This document shows positions 9,948 through 18,262 of a DNA stretch of 64,000 nt, piece by piece. This stretch comes from UBA10649 sp965278945 (lineage in GTDB: Bacteria > Actinomycetota > Actinomycetes > S36-B12): contig OZ257128.1 in the NCBI GenBank assembly GCA_965278945.1, forward strand, positions 2,046,001 to 2,110,000. Reading direction: 5' to 3'. Position numbers and translations under genes: made by a program. Position 1 is the stretch's first letter, and each line of letters opens with the position of its first letter. Below the pieces are notes generated by a model that was given only the letters and a program-made list of their open reading frames with translations, made no database searches and was not told where the DNA came from.

Positions 9948-9981
9948 GCCTTCACCAGCCCGTCACTTCGTGCCACGAACC

Positions 9982-9998
9982 ATGAAGATTCGATGAAG
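9982..9998 (+). promoter_or_regulatory. Direct repeat ATGAAG-N5-ATGAAG, possible response-regulator box
   Basis: Two ATGAAG hexamers at 9982-9987 and 9993-9998 are exactly 11 bp apart, about one helical turn. This is the spacing of half-sites bound by OmpR/PhoB-family regulators. The pair lies between the divergent wall hydrolase and the response-regulator gene, so it could serve autoregulation or control of the hydrolase. Only one pair is present, so chance is possible. Confidence 0.35.
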
Positions 9999-10025
9999 GA
10001 AGCCATGAGACCGGAGAATGCCCTC

Positions 10026-10718
10026 ATGGCCGATGCAATCCGGGTGCTCGTGGTCGATGACGAAAGACCCCTCGTCGGCGTCATCACGAGCTATCTCGAG
10101 CGCGAGGGCTTCGAGGTCGTGCAGGCCTTCGACGGGCCTACGGCTGTCGAACGGGCCCGCCTGGACGACCCCGGACTGGTCCTGCTCGACCTCATGCTCC
10201 CCGGAATCGACGGAATCGAGGTCTGCCGGCAGATCCGGCAGTTCACCGACGCTTACGTCATCATCCTGACCGCGCGCGATGAGGAGGTCGACAAGATCGT
10301 GGGCCTGTCGGTCGGCGCGGACGACTACCTCGTCAAGCCGTTCTCCCCGCGCGAGCTCATCGCCCGCATCCGGGCGATGCTCCGTCGGCCCCGGCAAAGC
10401 CAGCTGCCGGCCGCGGAGGCGGTCGTCGTCGGCGCACTCGCGATCGACCTCGAGGCACGGCTCGTGTCCGTGGATGACGAGCCGATCGAGCTCACGCGCA
10501 CCGAGTTCGATCTCCTCGCCGCGATGGTCGACAAGCCTCGGGCAGCACTGTCCCGCCGCAACCTGATCGACGAGGTCTGGGGCACCGACTGGTACGGCGA
10601 CGAGCATGTCGTCGACGTCCACATCGGTCACCTTCGGCGCAAGCTCGGCGACGACGCGGCCGAGCCGCGCTTCATCAGAACGGTCCGCGGTGTCGGCTAC
10701 GGACTCGGACAGGGCTGA
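10026..10718 (+). CDS. OmpR/PhoB-family response regulator
   Basis: 230 aa. The receiver domain (1 to about 120) has the acidic pair D11/D12, phospho-acceptor D55 (LLDLMLPG) and K104 (VKPFSPREL). The C-terminal winged helix has the usual TRTEFDLLA and VHIGHLRRKLG elements and ends at VRGVGYGL. I chose the ATG at 10026 because GGAG lies 9 nt upstream and the receiver begins right after it; ATGs at 9993 and 10005 are in frame but add non-homologous residues. The stop overlaps the kinase ATG by one base (TGATG). The signal is unknown; the divergent NlpC/P60 gene is a plausible target. Confidence 0.95.
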   Translation: MADAIRVLVVDDERPLVGVITSYLEREGFEVVQAFDGPTAVERARLDDPGLVLLDLMLPGIDGIEVCRQIRQFTDAYVIILTARDEEVDKIVGLSVGADDYLVKPFSPRELIARIRAMLRRPRQSQLPAAEAVVVGALAIDLEARLVSVDDEPIELTRTEFDLLAAMVDKPRAALSRRNLIDEVWGTDWYGDEHVVDVHIGHLRRKLGDDAAEPRFIRTVRGVGYGLGQG

Positions 10719-11782
10719 TGGGTCCGTCCTCCCGCTTCGTCACACGCATCTTCGTCGTCCTTGCCGTTGTCGTGACGGTCGTCACGATCACCTGGCTCGG
10801 CACGGCGGAGCTCGCCCACCATGGTCCCTTCGCCGTGCCGATCGCAGCGTCGCTTGTCGTCGCGGCCGCAGCGTCGCTGGTCGCGGCCGCGATCGTGTCG
10901 TGGATCCTCGCGCGACGGGTGGCCCGGCCGATCGAGGCGCTCGCGGACGCGGTCGATGCGGTGGCGGCCGGCACCTACTCGGTGAAGGTCCCTGACGCGA
11001 CGTTCAGCATCGAACTGCAGCGACTATCTGATGCCTTCACGCGCATGTCGGCACGGCTGTCGGACACCGAGGCGTCGCGCATCCGGCTGCTGTCGGACCT
11101 CGCCCACGAGATCCGCACGCCGCTCGCCACTCTCGAGGCCTATATCGACGGGCTCGAGGATGGCGTCGTCGAGCCCGACGCGGCGTCGTGGTCGACCATG
11201 CGTGATCAGGTCTCGCGCCTTCGTCGTCTCACGGCCGACCTGCGCGAGACCGCCGCGGCCGAGGAACACGCCCTCAACCTCACCCTCGAGGCCACGGACC
11301 TGGCCGAGGTCGTCGTCTCTGCCGTCGAGGCGGTCGTGCCCCGGGCTCGGGTCAAGGGCATAGACATCACCGCAACCGGCACCGAGCGGCCAGTCCTCGT
11401 CCGCGCTGATGCCGACCGCCTCAAGCAAGTGCTCGCGAACCTTCTCGACAACGCCTTGAGGCACACTCACGACGGCGGCCACGTGGCTGTACACCTCGCG
11501 GCGGAGTCGCGGTCAGCGGTCATTCGCGTGACGGACGACGGTGACGGCATACCTGCGGACCAGCTGGAGGTGGTGTTCGCGCGGTTCCATCGCGTGGACA
11601 CGTCGCGACGGTCCGGTGACGGAAGCGGCAGCGGTCTGGGCCTGACGATCGCCCGAGCGATCGTCAGCGACCACGGGGGAACGATCATCGCGCAGAGCGA
11701 CGGGCCCGGCCTCGGTTCGATGTTCACGATCCGGCTGCCGATCACCCGAGGTAACACCACTAAGGACGTTCGGCCCGGATAG
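10718..11782 (+). CDS. Membrane sensor histidine kinase
   Basis: 354 aa, partner of the preceding response regulator. Two membrane helices (about 8-28 and 40-65) enclose a very short extracytoplasmic loop of about ten residues, so it probably senses within the membrane or through a partner. A HAMP linker follows, then HisKA with phospho-acceptor H130 (DLAHEIRTPL) and a HATPase domain with N box (NLLDNALRH), G1 (DDGDGIP) and G2 (GSGLGLTIA). All catalytic motifs look intact. Translation is coupled to the regulator by a one-base overlap. Confidence 0.95.
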   Translation: MGPSSRFVTRIFVVLAVVVTVVTITWLGTAELAHHGPFAVPIAASLVVAAAASLVAAAIVSWILARRVARPIEALADAVDAVAAGTYSVKVPDATFSIELQRLSDAFTRMSARLSDTEASRIRLLSDLAHEIRTPLATLEAYIDGLEDGVVEPDAASWSTMRDQVSRLRRLTADLRETAAAEEHALNLTLEATDLAEVVVSAVEAVVPRARVKGIDITATGTERPVLVRADADRLKQVLANLLDNALRHTHDGGHVAVHLAAESRSAVIRVTDDGDGIPADQLEVVFARFHRVDTSRRSGDGSGSGLGLTIARAIVSDHGGTIIAQSDGPGLGSMFTIRLPITRGNTTKDVRPG

Positions 11783-11870
11783 AGACGGGACCTTTAGCAC
11801 TTACCGCCATCCTCCAGCGCGGCCATATTGGAGTCATCAGCAATTTGCTGGTACCCGTCGAGGAGGACAC

Positions 11871-12329
11871 ATGTCAGGACATGCAGGAACCGCCAAGTGG
11901 ATCAGCATTGTGGTGATGGTCATCGGTTCGGTCATGGTGCTCGCGGGTGCCGTGACATACGCGCAGGTCAGCAGCACGCTCGCCGCTGAGCGCATCACGG
12001 TCGCCGACGATGCCAGCTGCCAGGCAGGCAACACCGTCACCGGCCCGTACGCGGCCTATTGCCAGGCCGACATCATCGCCCACCACGCGCTTGAGGCCAC
12101 TGGTGGTCTGACGTACGCAGAGCTCGACCGCGAGGATCCGCTTCGCGCCACGGCGATGAACGGCTCCTTCCTTCGCGCCTCGCTGTTCACCTCGGTGCTG
12201 GCCTTCGGTGTCGCTGCCCTGGCCGTGGGAATCGGCATCGTCTTCATCCTGGTCGGAGTCGCGATTCTCAGCCTCTCCGGACGACCGGTCGTGGCTGCAG
12301 CAGAGCCGACGCTGGTGCCTACCGCCTAG
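11871..12329 (+). CDS. Small two-helix membrane protein (family often labelled 'aromatic ring-opening dioxygenase LigA')
   Basis: 152 aa. Helices at about 9-30 and 100-130 flank an extracytoplasmic loop of about 65 residues with two cysteines that could pair. It resembles a common actinobacterial family carried in databases under the LigA name, but I see no dioxygenase metal site, so that name is probably wrong. A GAGGAGG-type ribosome site precedes the ATG. A perfect 13-bp palindrome (11838-11850, CAGCAA-T-TTGCTG) lies upstream and may be an operator. A close paralogue follows at 12436 and the two share about half their residues. Function unknown. Confidence 0.85.
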   Translation: MSGHAGTAKWISIVVMVIGSVMVLAGAVTYAQVSSTLAAERITVADDASCQAGNTVTGPYAAYCQADIIAHHALEATGGLTYAELDREDPLRATAMNGSFLRASLFTSVLAFGVAALAVGIGIVFILVGVAILSLSGRPVVAAAEPTLVPTA

Positions 12330-12334
12330 GCGTT

Positions 12335-12386
12335 AACACGAAGGATGGGGCGTGGCCGATGGCCACGCCCCATCCTTCGTGTTTTG
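12335..12386 (+). terminator. Rho-independent terminator, perfect 23-bp stem
   Basis: Arms 12335-12357 and 12361-12383 are perfect complements around a 3-nt loop (gat). The right arm is followed by a short T run. It sits 6 bp after the stop of the first small membrane protein and is the strongest terminator seen in the window. Its core is nearly identical to the hairpin after the paralogous gene. Confidence 0.92.
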
Positions 12387-12435
12387 GCAGAGTATGGCTG
12401 TCAGCATGTCGACCGCCGTACGCCGAGGAGGCACC

Positions 12436-12882
12436 ATGTCAGACCACGCACCATTGTCAGGTCACGCTCCCGCAGCGAAATGGATCAGCATCGTCGTCAT
12501 GGTCATCGGGGCGATCATGGTCCTCGCCGGGGCCGTGACCTATGCAACCGTCAGCAGCACGCTCTCTGATCAGCGCATCACCGTGTCGTCCGATGCTGAC
12601 TGCATGGCCGACCGACCCGTCAACGGCCCGATCGCCGCCTACTGCGAGGCGCTGGCTATCTCAAATCACGTCCTGGCCGCCACGGACGGCAAGACCTACG
12701 CCGAGCTCGACCAGGACGATCCGGCCAGGGAGACGGCCATGACCGGCTCTTTCCTGCAGGCCTCGCTCTACACGTCAGTCGTGGCGTTCGGAGTCGCGTT
12801 CATGGCCATCGGAGTCGGCATCGTCTTCATCCTCGTGGGGATCGCGATCCATTCGCTAGCAGGCCGCGCCCGCACCAGCTGA
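12436..12882 (+). CDS. Small two-helix membrane protein, tandem paralogue
   Basis: 148 aa, paralogue of the 11871-12329 product with the same layout: a helix near residues 14-35, a loop with two cysteines (ADCMAD, AYCEAL) and a second helix near 105-135. Shared words include AKWISIVVMVIG, VLAGAVTYA, KTYAELD/LTYAELD and GVGIVFILVG. The ATG at 12436 follows GAGGAG with a normal spacer; the in-frame ATG at 12352 lies inside the preceding terminator and is rejected. The hairpin between the two genes suggests independent transcription. Function unknown. Confidence 0.85.
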   Translation: MSDHAPLSGHAPAAKWISIVVMVIGAIMVLAGAVTYATVSSTLSDQRITVSSDADCMADRPVNGPIAAYCEALAISNHVLAATDGKTYAELDQDDPARETAMTGSFLQASLYTSVVAFGVAFMAIGVGIVFILVGIAIHSLAGRARTS

Positions 12883-12903
12883 TACATCGCCCGAGAACGG
12901 CGA

Positions 12904-12932
12904 AAGGGGCGCGGCCAGTGGCCGCGCCCCTT
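12904..12932 (+). terminator. Rho-independent terminator-like hairpin, 13-bp perfect stem
   Basis: Arms 12904-12916 and 12920-12932 pair perfectly around the loop agt, 21 bp after the stop of the second small membrane protein. There is only a weak T-tract. It is a sequence relative of the hairpin at 12335-12386. Confidence 0.8.
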
Positions 12933-12960
12933 CACCTTTGCTACAAGGAGATCCGTGCGT

Positions 12961-13236
12961 TCAGCAGGCGTGCAGCAACTCGCGCTCGGGCTCGGCGACT
13001 GCAGGGGTGCTGAAAGCGAGCGAAACGGCGGACGAGACTCGGGCGAAGGCGCGGATGCGCGCATTCGATGGGGCGTTCTCGTCGACCATGACGTTGACAA
13101 GGAGGTCATTGACGCCGAGGTCGCGAGCGGTGTGGGCGAGCAGCAGCAGCGCGACCGGGTCGGCGTGGATGCCGCAGGCCTCGATGGCGAAGCCCAGTGA
13201 CTCGATCTCGCGAGCGGTGGTGATGTCAGTGTTCAT
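12961..13236 (-). CDS. Small hypothetical protein divergent from LysR regulator
   Basis: 91 aa, mostly helical and acidic, no signal peptide or membrane segment, ending in Cys (ELLHAC). I do not recognise a family. The ATG at 13236 has an excellent AAGGAG ribosome site 7 nt upstream; longer in-frame extensions run through the divergent LysR gene and are unlikely. The 88-bp gap to the LysR start suggests LysR control of this gene, a common arrangement, but that is inference. Confidence 0.65.
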   Translation of the reverse strand: MNTDITTAREIESLGFAIEACGIHADPVALLLLAHTARDLGVNDLLVNVMVDENAPSNARIRAFARVSSAVSLAFSTPAVAEPERELLHAC

Positions 13237-13324
13237 GGTGCGCTCCTTTGTCTTTCCATGAGAGTAGAGAACTCCCTGCATAAAGAAAAGCGATGGAATC
13301 TGATCGTGTCGATCGGCTAGACTG

Positions 13325-14260
13325 ATGGACATGGCCTTCGATGACGTGGAGTTCCGGCACCTGCGAGCACTGCGCGCGGTCGCGGAGGAGGGATCCTTCG
13401 TCGGCGCGGCCGACATCCTCGGCTTCTCCCAGGCCGCGATCAGCCAGCAGATTGCGGGGCTGGAGAAGGCGGTTGGCACCAGTCTGTTCGACCGCCCCGG
13501 CGGTCCCAAGCCGGTGACCCTCACACCGGCCGGCCGTCTCATGCTGCGCCATGCCGATGCGGTAGTCGATCGGCTGAGCACTGCCGAACGCGATCTGTCG
13601 GACATGGCAACCGGCACGGCCGGGCGCCTTGTCGTCGGCACCTACCAAAGCGTCTCGGTGCAATTGCTCCCCGAGCTGGTGCGTGAGATGCGCGCGTCCT
13701 CACCGGACGTCGACATCCATCTCGTCGAGCACGACGACAACGAGAGCCTTGTCGCCGCGCTCATGGACGGCGACCTCGACGTGACGTTCCTGACCGGCCC
13801 TTACGAGGACAGCCGCCTGGACATCACCGAGCTCGGCATAGACCCGTTCGTGGTGATCCTCCCGGCGGTGGGCCCGCTCGCGGATACCTATCCGGGCAAG
13901 ACCTTCCCGACCGGCGAGCTCGCCGGTGTTGCCATGGTCGGCCAGCACGACTGCGACTGCCAGTTGCGCATCGATGACGGACTGCGGTCAACCGGCGTGA
14001 AGCCGCGCTATGTCTTCCGGTCCAACGACAACGGCGCGATTCAGGCCATGGTCCGCGCGGGAATGGGACCCGCCGTGATGCCGCTCCTGGCCGTCGATAC
14101 GGCGGACACGGGCATCGTCGTCAAGCGGCTGGATCCACCGTTCGATCCGCGAACAATCCTCGTGGCGATGCGGCACGGAGCCACGCCGCTGCCGGTCGCC
14201 GGCAAGTTCCTGAAGATCGCCAAGATCGAGTGCCGCAAGCGGCTCGCCGCAGCGCGCTGA
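13325..14260 (+). CDS. LysR-family transcriptional regulator
   Basis: 311 aa. The N-terminal winged helix-turn-helix (about 8-65) holds the LysR pattern VAEEGSFVGAADILGFSQAAISQQIAGLE in several short blocks. The effector-binding domain (about 95-300) begins at GRLVVGTYQSVSVQLLPELV. A CDC motif in the effector domain (QHDCDCQL) could be redox-sensitive or bind metal; this is speculative. It is divergent from the 91-aa gene. Confidence 0.93.
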   Translation: MDMAFDDVEFRHLRALRAVAEEGSFVGAADILGFSQAAISQQIAGLEKAVGTSLFDRPGGPKPVTLTPAGRLMLRHADAVVDRLSTAERDLSDMATGTAGRLVVGTYQSVSVQLLPELVREMRASSPDVDIHLVEHDDNESLVAALMDGDLDVTFLTGPYEDSRLDITELGIDPFVVILPAVGPLADTYPGKTFPTGELAGVAMVGQHDCDCQLRIDDGLRSTGVKPRYVFRSNDNGAIQAMVRAGMGPAVMPLLAVDTADTGIVVKRLDPPFDPRTILVAMRHGATPLPVAGKFLKIAKIECRKRLAAAR

Positions 14261-14263
14261 TCA

Positions 14264-14920
14264 TCAGCAACGCCAACGCCCACCGGCCCAGTGGGCGGCA
14301 CCCGAGCCGGTGCGCTCCCAGTTCATGATCGTGCTGAATGCGGCGTCCTGCCAGTAGCGCGGCCAGCGGTTCATCGGCGTGGTCCGCAGTCGCGCGAGCG
14401 TCGACGACGCGGCCTTGGCGCCCATGAGTCGCTTGTGCTCCTTGAGCATCATCCACGTCGCTCCGCGCGCCAGCGGCTTGGAGACTTGGTAGGCACCGAA
14501 GTACAGGCCGCTCGGTGACACGACGTCGTAGTGGCCCTCGCTCTCGCGGTCCGCGATGCACTGGCGCTTCGCCTCGACCGCGGGACTGAAGTACTTGCCG
14601 CGGTACAGGCTCCTCTCGACGCCGCGCATGTCCTTGGTCGCGACCGATCGCAGCGTAAACCGCGTGTACTTGCCAAGGCGCGCGACCTTTGCGGCACGAG
14701 CGGCAGCGGCACGGCTTGGCCGCAGGACCGAGGAGGAAGCGATTCGCGCATCGCGCGATGAGCCCGGCGCCGAGATGACGAGATGACCGGCGACACCCGG
14801 GGATTCCGACGCAGGTGTCGCGGGTGCTGCGCTTGCCGACCCAATCGACGCGACGAGGAGAACTCCCACGGTCGCGGCGGCCAAACATTTGCCCGTGCGA
14901 ACATTCGTACTTCTTGACAT
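14264..14920 (-). CDS. Secreted transglycosylase-like protein
   Basis: 218 aa. A signal peptide of about 33 residues (positive start, then AAATVGVLLVASIGSASA) leads to a mature part with a C-terminal domain that resembles Rpf/transglycosylase-like folds: IADRESEGHYDVVSPSG, LYFGAYQVS, NRWPRYWQDAAFS. The glutamate in DRESEGHY is the likely catalytic acid, and the Cys before it (RQCIADRE) may pair with the C-terminal Cys (GRWRC). Predicted to cut or remodel peptidoglycan outside the membrane. The ATG at 14920 gives a normal signal peptide; the open frame continues upstream to 15181 only because the GC-rich leader lacks stops. Confidence 0.85.
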   Translation of the reverse strand: MSRSTNVRTGKCLAAATVGVLLVASIGSASAAPATPASESPGVAGHLVISAPGSSRDARIASSSVLRPSRAAAARAAKVARLGKYTRFTLRSVATKDMRGVERSLYRGKYFSPAVEAKRQCIADRESEGHYDVVSPSGLYFGAYQVSKPLARGATWMMLKEHKRLMGAKAASSTLARLRTTPMNRWPRYWQDAAFSTIMNWERTGSGAAHWAGGRWRC

Positions 14921-15130
14921 CCAGCCTCTTGTGCCGGCGCGCAGCCCATCCAGGTCACGCGCGTGATCGCGGTGCGGGTCCAAGCCGAGGGCGGGACCTC
15001 TTTCCGTCCCGCCTGGCTCACCGGTCGTGCGACGATCCGGACAAGGTCTGGACCTGCTGGCCGCACTCCCCCGGTCGCTGCGTCGACTCGGGCATCGCGT
15101 TGGTGGTTGTCCACCGGACGACTGCAGTTG
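14921..15130 (-). promoter_or_regulatory. Long GC-rich structured leader, candidate cis-regulatory RNA
   Basis: About 210 nt upstream of the transglycosylase-like gene, read on the minus strand. It contains a strong hairpin (GGCGGGAC, 8-nt loop, GTCCCGCC at about 14994-15016) and short blocks such as CCGGGGGAG, CCGGTGAGCC and CTTGGACCCG in the order of the GGGGAACC, GGGTGAATC and CGAACCCG elements of the ydaO-type c-di-AMP riboswitch. Those riboswitches often precede wall hydrolases in actinobacteria. The match is loose; this is a hypothesis only. Confidence 0.3.
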
Positions 15131-15350
15131 GGTGGTCGTCGTAGTGAAAAGTCTAAGAACCCCAATGACATACGGCGACATCAGGCGATCGCGGAGCGAT
15201 TAGCGAAACGCCCCAGAATGTCCGATTCACCCCATTCGGCGGGTGATGTGCGCCACAAGCCGAGGACGATCCACACACGCCCTGCATGTGACATCTGTCT
15301 CCCACCGCTAATGTCGCAATCGGCGAGCCGTACCGGACGAGGGGGATGCC
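15131..15350. other. Intergenic region between divergent wall-hydrolase and GGDEF genes
   Basis: No gene seen. It must hold both divergent promoters. An inverted repeat TCACCC-N8-GGGTGA (about 15226-15245) could be an operator. A GAGGGGG ribosome site at about 15339-15345 belongs to the GTG start at 15351. Confidence 0.5.
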
Positions 15351-16802
15351 GTGGACCGCGCGGCACGTCGGTGGGCTGCAGTCGTGACGATTGCCACGGC
15401 TTTGTGCATCGCCTACACCCTCATACCCAGCGAGTCATCCGCCTCGCCCACGATCTATCAGCTCATCGCGATCACCGCGGCGATCGTCATGCTGGTGACG
15501 ATCCTGCGCATGCCCGCAAAGAACCGCGGCGTGTGGTGGGCCGTGTGGGGCTACGTCCTCCTCTCCGCAATCGGGGACCTCGTCTACAACGTCGAGGCAT
15601 ACGGTTTCGACGAACTTCCGTTTCCCGGACCGGCGGATGTCATCTATCTGGGCGCGTACGCGTCGGCCTTCACCGCTCTTGCTCTCCTCATTCGACGCAT
15701 CCAGCCCGGACGCGATCTCGAGGCGTGGATCGACAGCGCGATCCTCGCGCTCGCCGCAGCGTCGGTTGTCGGCGTTCTCGTCGTCGATCCGCTTCTTGAC
15801 GCGAGCGGATCCGATCATGTCGCCACGGCGGTGTCGGTCGGCTATCCCCTGATCGACACTTTCCTGCTCGCGGGTCTCGCGCGCCTGATCGTGGGACGCG
15901 GTCGCGTCAATCTCGCAATGGCGTTGCTGTGCATTGCGTTTCTCGTCACCTTGGTTGCCGACCTCGTCTACAGCTTCATCTCGGCAAACGGCTTCGATGA
16001 GGCGGCGCCTTCATGGCTCGACGTGCTGTACCTCGCGGCCTTCATTGCCATGGTCGCGGCCGCGAACGCCCCGGGTGCCACATCAATGGCGCCAAGGCCG
16101 ACGCCTGCGTCGCTGACCGACACGCCAAGCACCGGGCGCCTAGTTGCCCTCGGTGCGGGCGCACTGACCGTTCCGCTCGTCCTCGTCATCTCGACGTGGG
16201 GCGATGGCGACACCGAGCTGCGGCTGCTCACCGTCGCGTGCGTGGGAGTGGTGGTCCTTGTGCTCTGGCGGGTGCGACTGCTGCTCAGCGTGGTTCAGCG
16301 GCAGTCCGTCCGGCTGACGTCTCTCGCACGGACCGACGCCCTCACCGACCTGCCGAACCGGCGCTCACTCGATCAGCAGCTCGATCGGGCGACTGACACC
16401 GCGAGTGAGTCACGGCTTCCCCTGACGATTGCCATGCTGGACCTCGATCACTTCAAGATCTACAACGATCAGAACGGGCATCAGGCGGGCGACGTCGCGC
16501 TCATTGCCTGCGCGCGTTCCTGGTCAACGGAGCTCGGCTCGGCCGGAGTGCTCGCCAGGTACGGGGGCGAGGAGTTCGCCATCTTGTTCCCCGGGATCGG
16601 CCTCGCGGCAGCGCGCCCGATTCTCGAGCGGATTCACCGAGCCACGCCGGCCGGGCAGACCGTCTCGATCGGCTACGCGGAGCGACGCCCAGGCGAGAAC
16701 GGCTACGAAACGATGAGCCGGGCCGACCGGGCGCTGTATCTGGCCAAGGAGACCGGCCGCGACCGCATCGTCGCCGACGGCTCGAAGGCGGCGCGCTCAT
16801 GA
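15351..16802 (+). CDS. Membrane diguanylate cyclase (GGEEF)
   Basis: 483 aa. Residues 1 to about 320 hold about nine hydrophobic segments forming an uncharacterised membrane sensor. The C-terminal domain (about 325-480) has TDALTDLPNRR, the metal-binding LDLDHFKIYNDQNGHQAGD and an intact ARYGGEEF. No RxxD inhibitory site lies five residues before GGEEF, so product inhibition through the I-site is unlikely. It ends with a four-base ATGA overlap into a paralogue, so both are probably made together. GTG start with GAGGGGG upstream. Confidence 0.93.
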   Translation: MDRAARRWAAVVTIATALCIAYTLIPSESSASPTIYQLIAITAAIVMLVTILRMPAKNRGVWWAVWGYVLLSAIGDLVYNVEAYGFDELPFPGPADVIYLGAYASAFTALALLIRRIQPGRDLEAWIDSAILALAAASVVGVLVVDPLLDASGSDHVATAVSVGYPLIDTFLLAGLARLIVGRGRVNLAMALLCIAFLVTLVADLVYSFISANGFDEAAPSWLDVLYLAAFIAMVAAANAPGATSMAPRPTPASLTDTPSTGRLVALGAGALTVPLVLVISTWGDGDTELRLLTVACVGVVVLVLWRVRLLLSVVQRQSVRLTSLARTDALTDLPNRRSLDQQLDRATDTASESRLPLTIAMLDLDHFKIYNDQNGHQAGDVALIACARSWSTELGSAGVLARYGGEEFAILFPGIGLAAARPILERIHRATPAGQTVSIGYAERRPGENGYETMSRADRALYLAKETGRDRIVADGSKAARS

Positions 16803-18262
16803 GTATGTCCATCCCCGGACTGAACGCTCGCGCGTCGTGGATCCTGGCCGCGGGCGCGGTGGGCTGCCTCGCCTTCGTGCTCCTTCCGGCAGATGAAGTG
16901 ATCGCGCCGATCGTCTACCACGTCGTCACCGCTGCGGCGCTCGTGATGCTGCTGCTGGGCATCCTGCGCATGCCGCCGAGCGCGCGATCGGCGTGGTGGG
17001 CGATGTTCGCGTTCGTCCTCCTCAGCGCCATCGGTGATGTGATCTACAACGTTGAGAGATACGTGCACGACTCTCAGCCGTACCCGAGTGCGGCCGATGC
17101 CTTCTACCTCGTCGCCTACGTGTTCGCGTTCGTCGCACTGGTGATTCTGATCCGCAAGGTCCATCGCGGCCGCGATCTCGAAGCGTGGATCGACACCCTG
17201 ATTCTCACGATCGCGGCGACATCACTCGTCGCCGTGTTCATCATCGAGCCGGGATCCGCCAGCCGAACCACCACCGGCACTGAGGCGGTGATCGCGGTGG
17301 CCTATCCGCTGCTCGACGTCGCGATGCTCAGCGGGCTGATCCGACTGCTCACCAGTCAGGTGCGGCTGAACGCGGCAGTCGCGCTCATCTCCGGAGCATT
17401 CGCGGTGACCTTCGTCGCCGATCTGGTGTTCAACTACCTCGCAGCGATGGACCTCGACGAGGTCGCCCCGCCCGGGCTGGATGCCTTATTCCTCGTGTCC
17501 TTCATCATGGCTGCAGCAGCAGCGAACGCACCCGGCGCCTCGGCCATCGCCGACCACGCAGACACCTCACCTGACTCCATCAGGCCGCTGCGAATGGTCG
17601 GATTCGCGGTCGGAGCACTGACAGTCCCCGTGATCCTCGTGTACCTCACCTGGGGTTCGTCGGACCGCGACGCGCGCATCCTCGCGGCCGCCTGCCTTGT
17701 CGTGCTGATCCTTGTCCTCTGGCGTGTCCAACTCCTGCTCATGCTGGTGCAGGGTCAGGCGTCCAGTCTTGCCTCGCAGGCGCGACTTGACGGACTCACG
17801 GGCCTGCCGAACAGGCGCACCCTCGACTTCGAACTCGAACGCGTGGAGGCCTACGCGCGTGACGCGGGCATACCCCTCACCGTCGCGATGATGGATCTCG
17901 ACAGCTTCAAGGAGTTCAACGATGTTCAGGGCCACCAACGTGGTGACGAGGCATTGAAGGCGTGCGCTGCTGCGTGGCGATTCACCCTCGGCGATGCGGG
18001 CTTCCTGGCCCGGTACGGCGGCGAGGAGTTCGTGGTGCTCCTGCCCGGGCACGGACTGACCAGCGCGCAGCCCGTTCTCGATCATCTGAGGCGGTCGACA
18101 CCCGATGGGCACACTGTGTCGATCGGATTCGCGGAGCGTCGTCCAGGCGAGTCGGGATTCGACACGATGAGTCGCGCCGACCGCGCGCTCTACCGCGCCA
18201 AGCGCCTTGGTCGCGATCGCGTGGTCGCGTATCGCGCCGACGACGTCAACCCGACTGTGTGA
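16799..18262 (+). CDS. Membrane diguanylate cyclase (GGEEF), tandem paralogue
   Basis: 487 aa with the same layout as the preceding gene and clear similarity throughout: VLLSAIGD(L/V)(V/I)YNVE, GRDLEAWID, LVLWRV and (S)IG(Y/F)AERRPGE. The GGDEF domain (about 330-480) has MDLDSFKEFNDVQGHQRGD and ARYGGEEF; no RxxD I-site is visible. It arose by tandem duplication. The membrane sensor halves have diverged more than the catalytic halves, which may mean different signals. Its last 17 bp overlap the convergent hydrolase gene. Confidence 0.93.
   Translation: MSMSIPGLNARASWILAAGAVGCLAFVLLPADEVIAPIVYHVVTAAALVMLLLGILRMPPSARSAWWAMFAFVLLSAIGDVIYNVERYVHDSQPYPSAADAFYLVAYVFAFVALVILIRKVHRGRDLEAWIDTLILTIAATSLVAVFIIEPGSASRTTTGTEAVIAVAYPLLDVAMLSGLIRLLTSQVRLNAAVALISGAFAVTFVADLVFNYLAAMDLDEVAPPGLDALFLVSFIMAAAAANAPGASAIADHADTSPDSIRPLRMVGFAVGALTVPVILVYLTWGSSDRDARILAAACLVVLILVLWRVQLLLMLVQGQASSLASQARLDGLTGLPNRRTLDFELERVEAYARDAGIPLTVAMMDLDSFKEFNDVQGHQRGDEALKACAAAWRFTLGDAGFLARYGGEEFVVLLPGHGLTSAQPVLDHLRRSTPDGHTVSIGFAERRPGESGFDTMSRADRALYRAKRLGRDRVVAYRADDVNPTV

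Noticed and set aside
8901..10025. N-terminal extension of the response-regulator frame through the wall-hydrolase gene
   Set aside because: The extension is antisense to NlpC/P60 and has no homology; the regulator starts at 10026.
14940..15060. GEMM-type c-di-GMP riboswitch in the transglycosylase leader
   Set aside because: GGGACGGAAAG looks like GEMM GGGACGCAAAG, but it lies inside its own hairpin and the other GEMM elements are missing.
14921..15181. N-terminal extension of the transglycosylase-like protein
   Set aside because: It would bury the signal peptide; the region reads as a leader.
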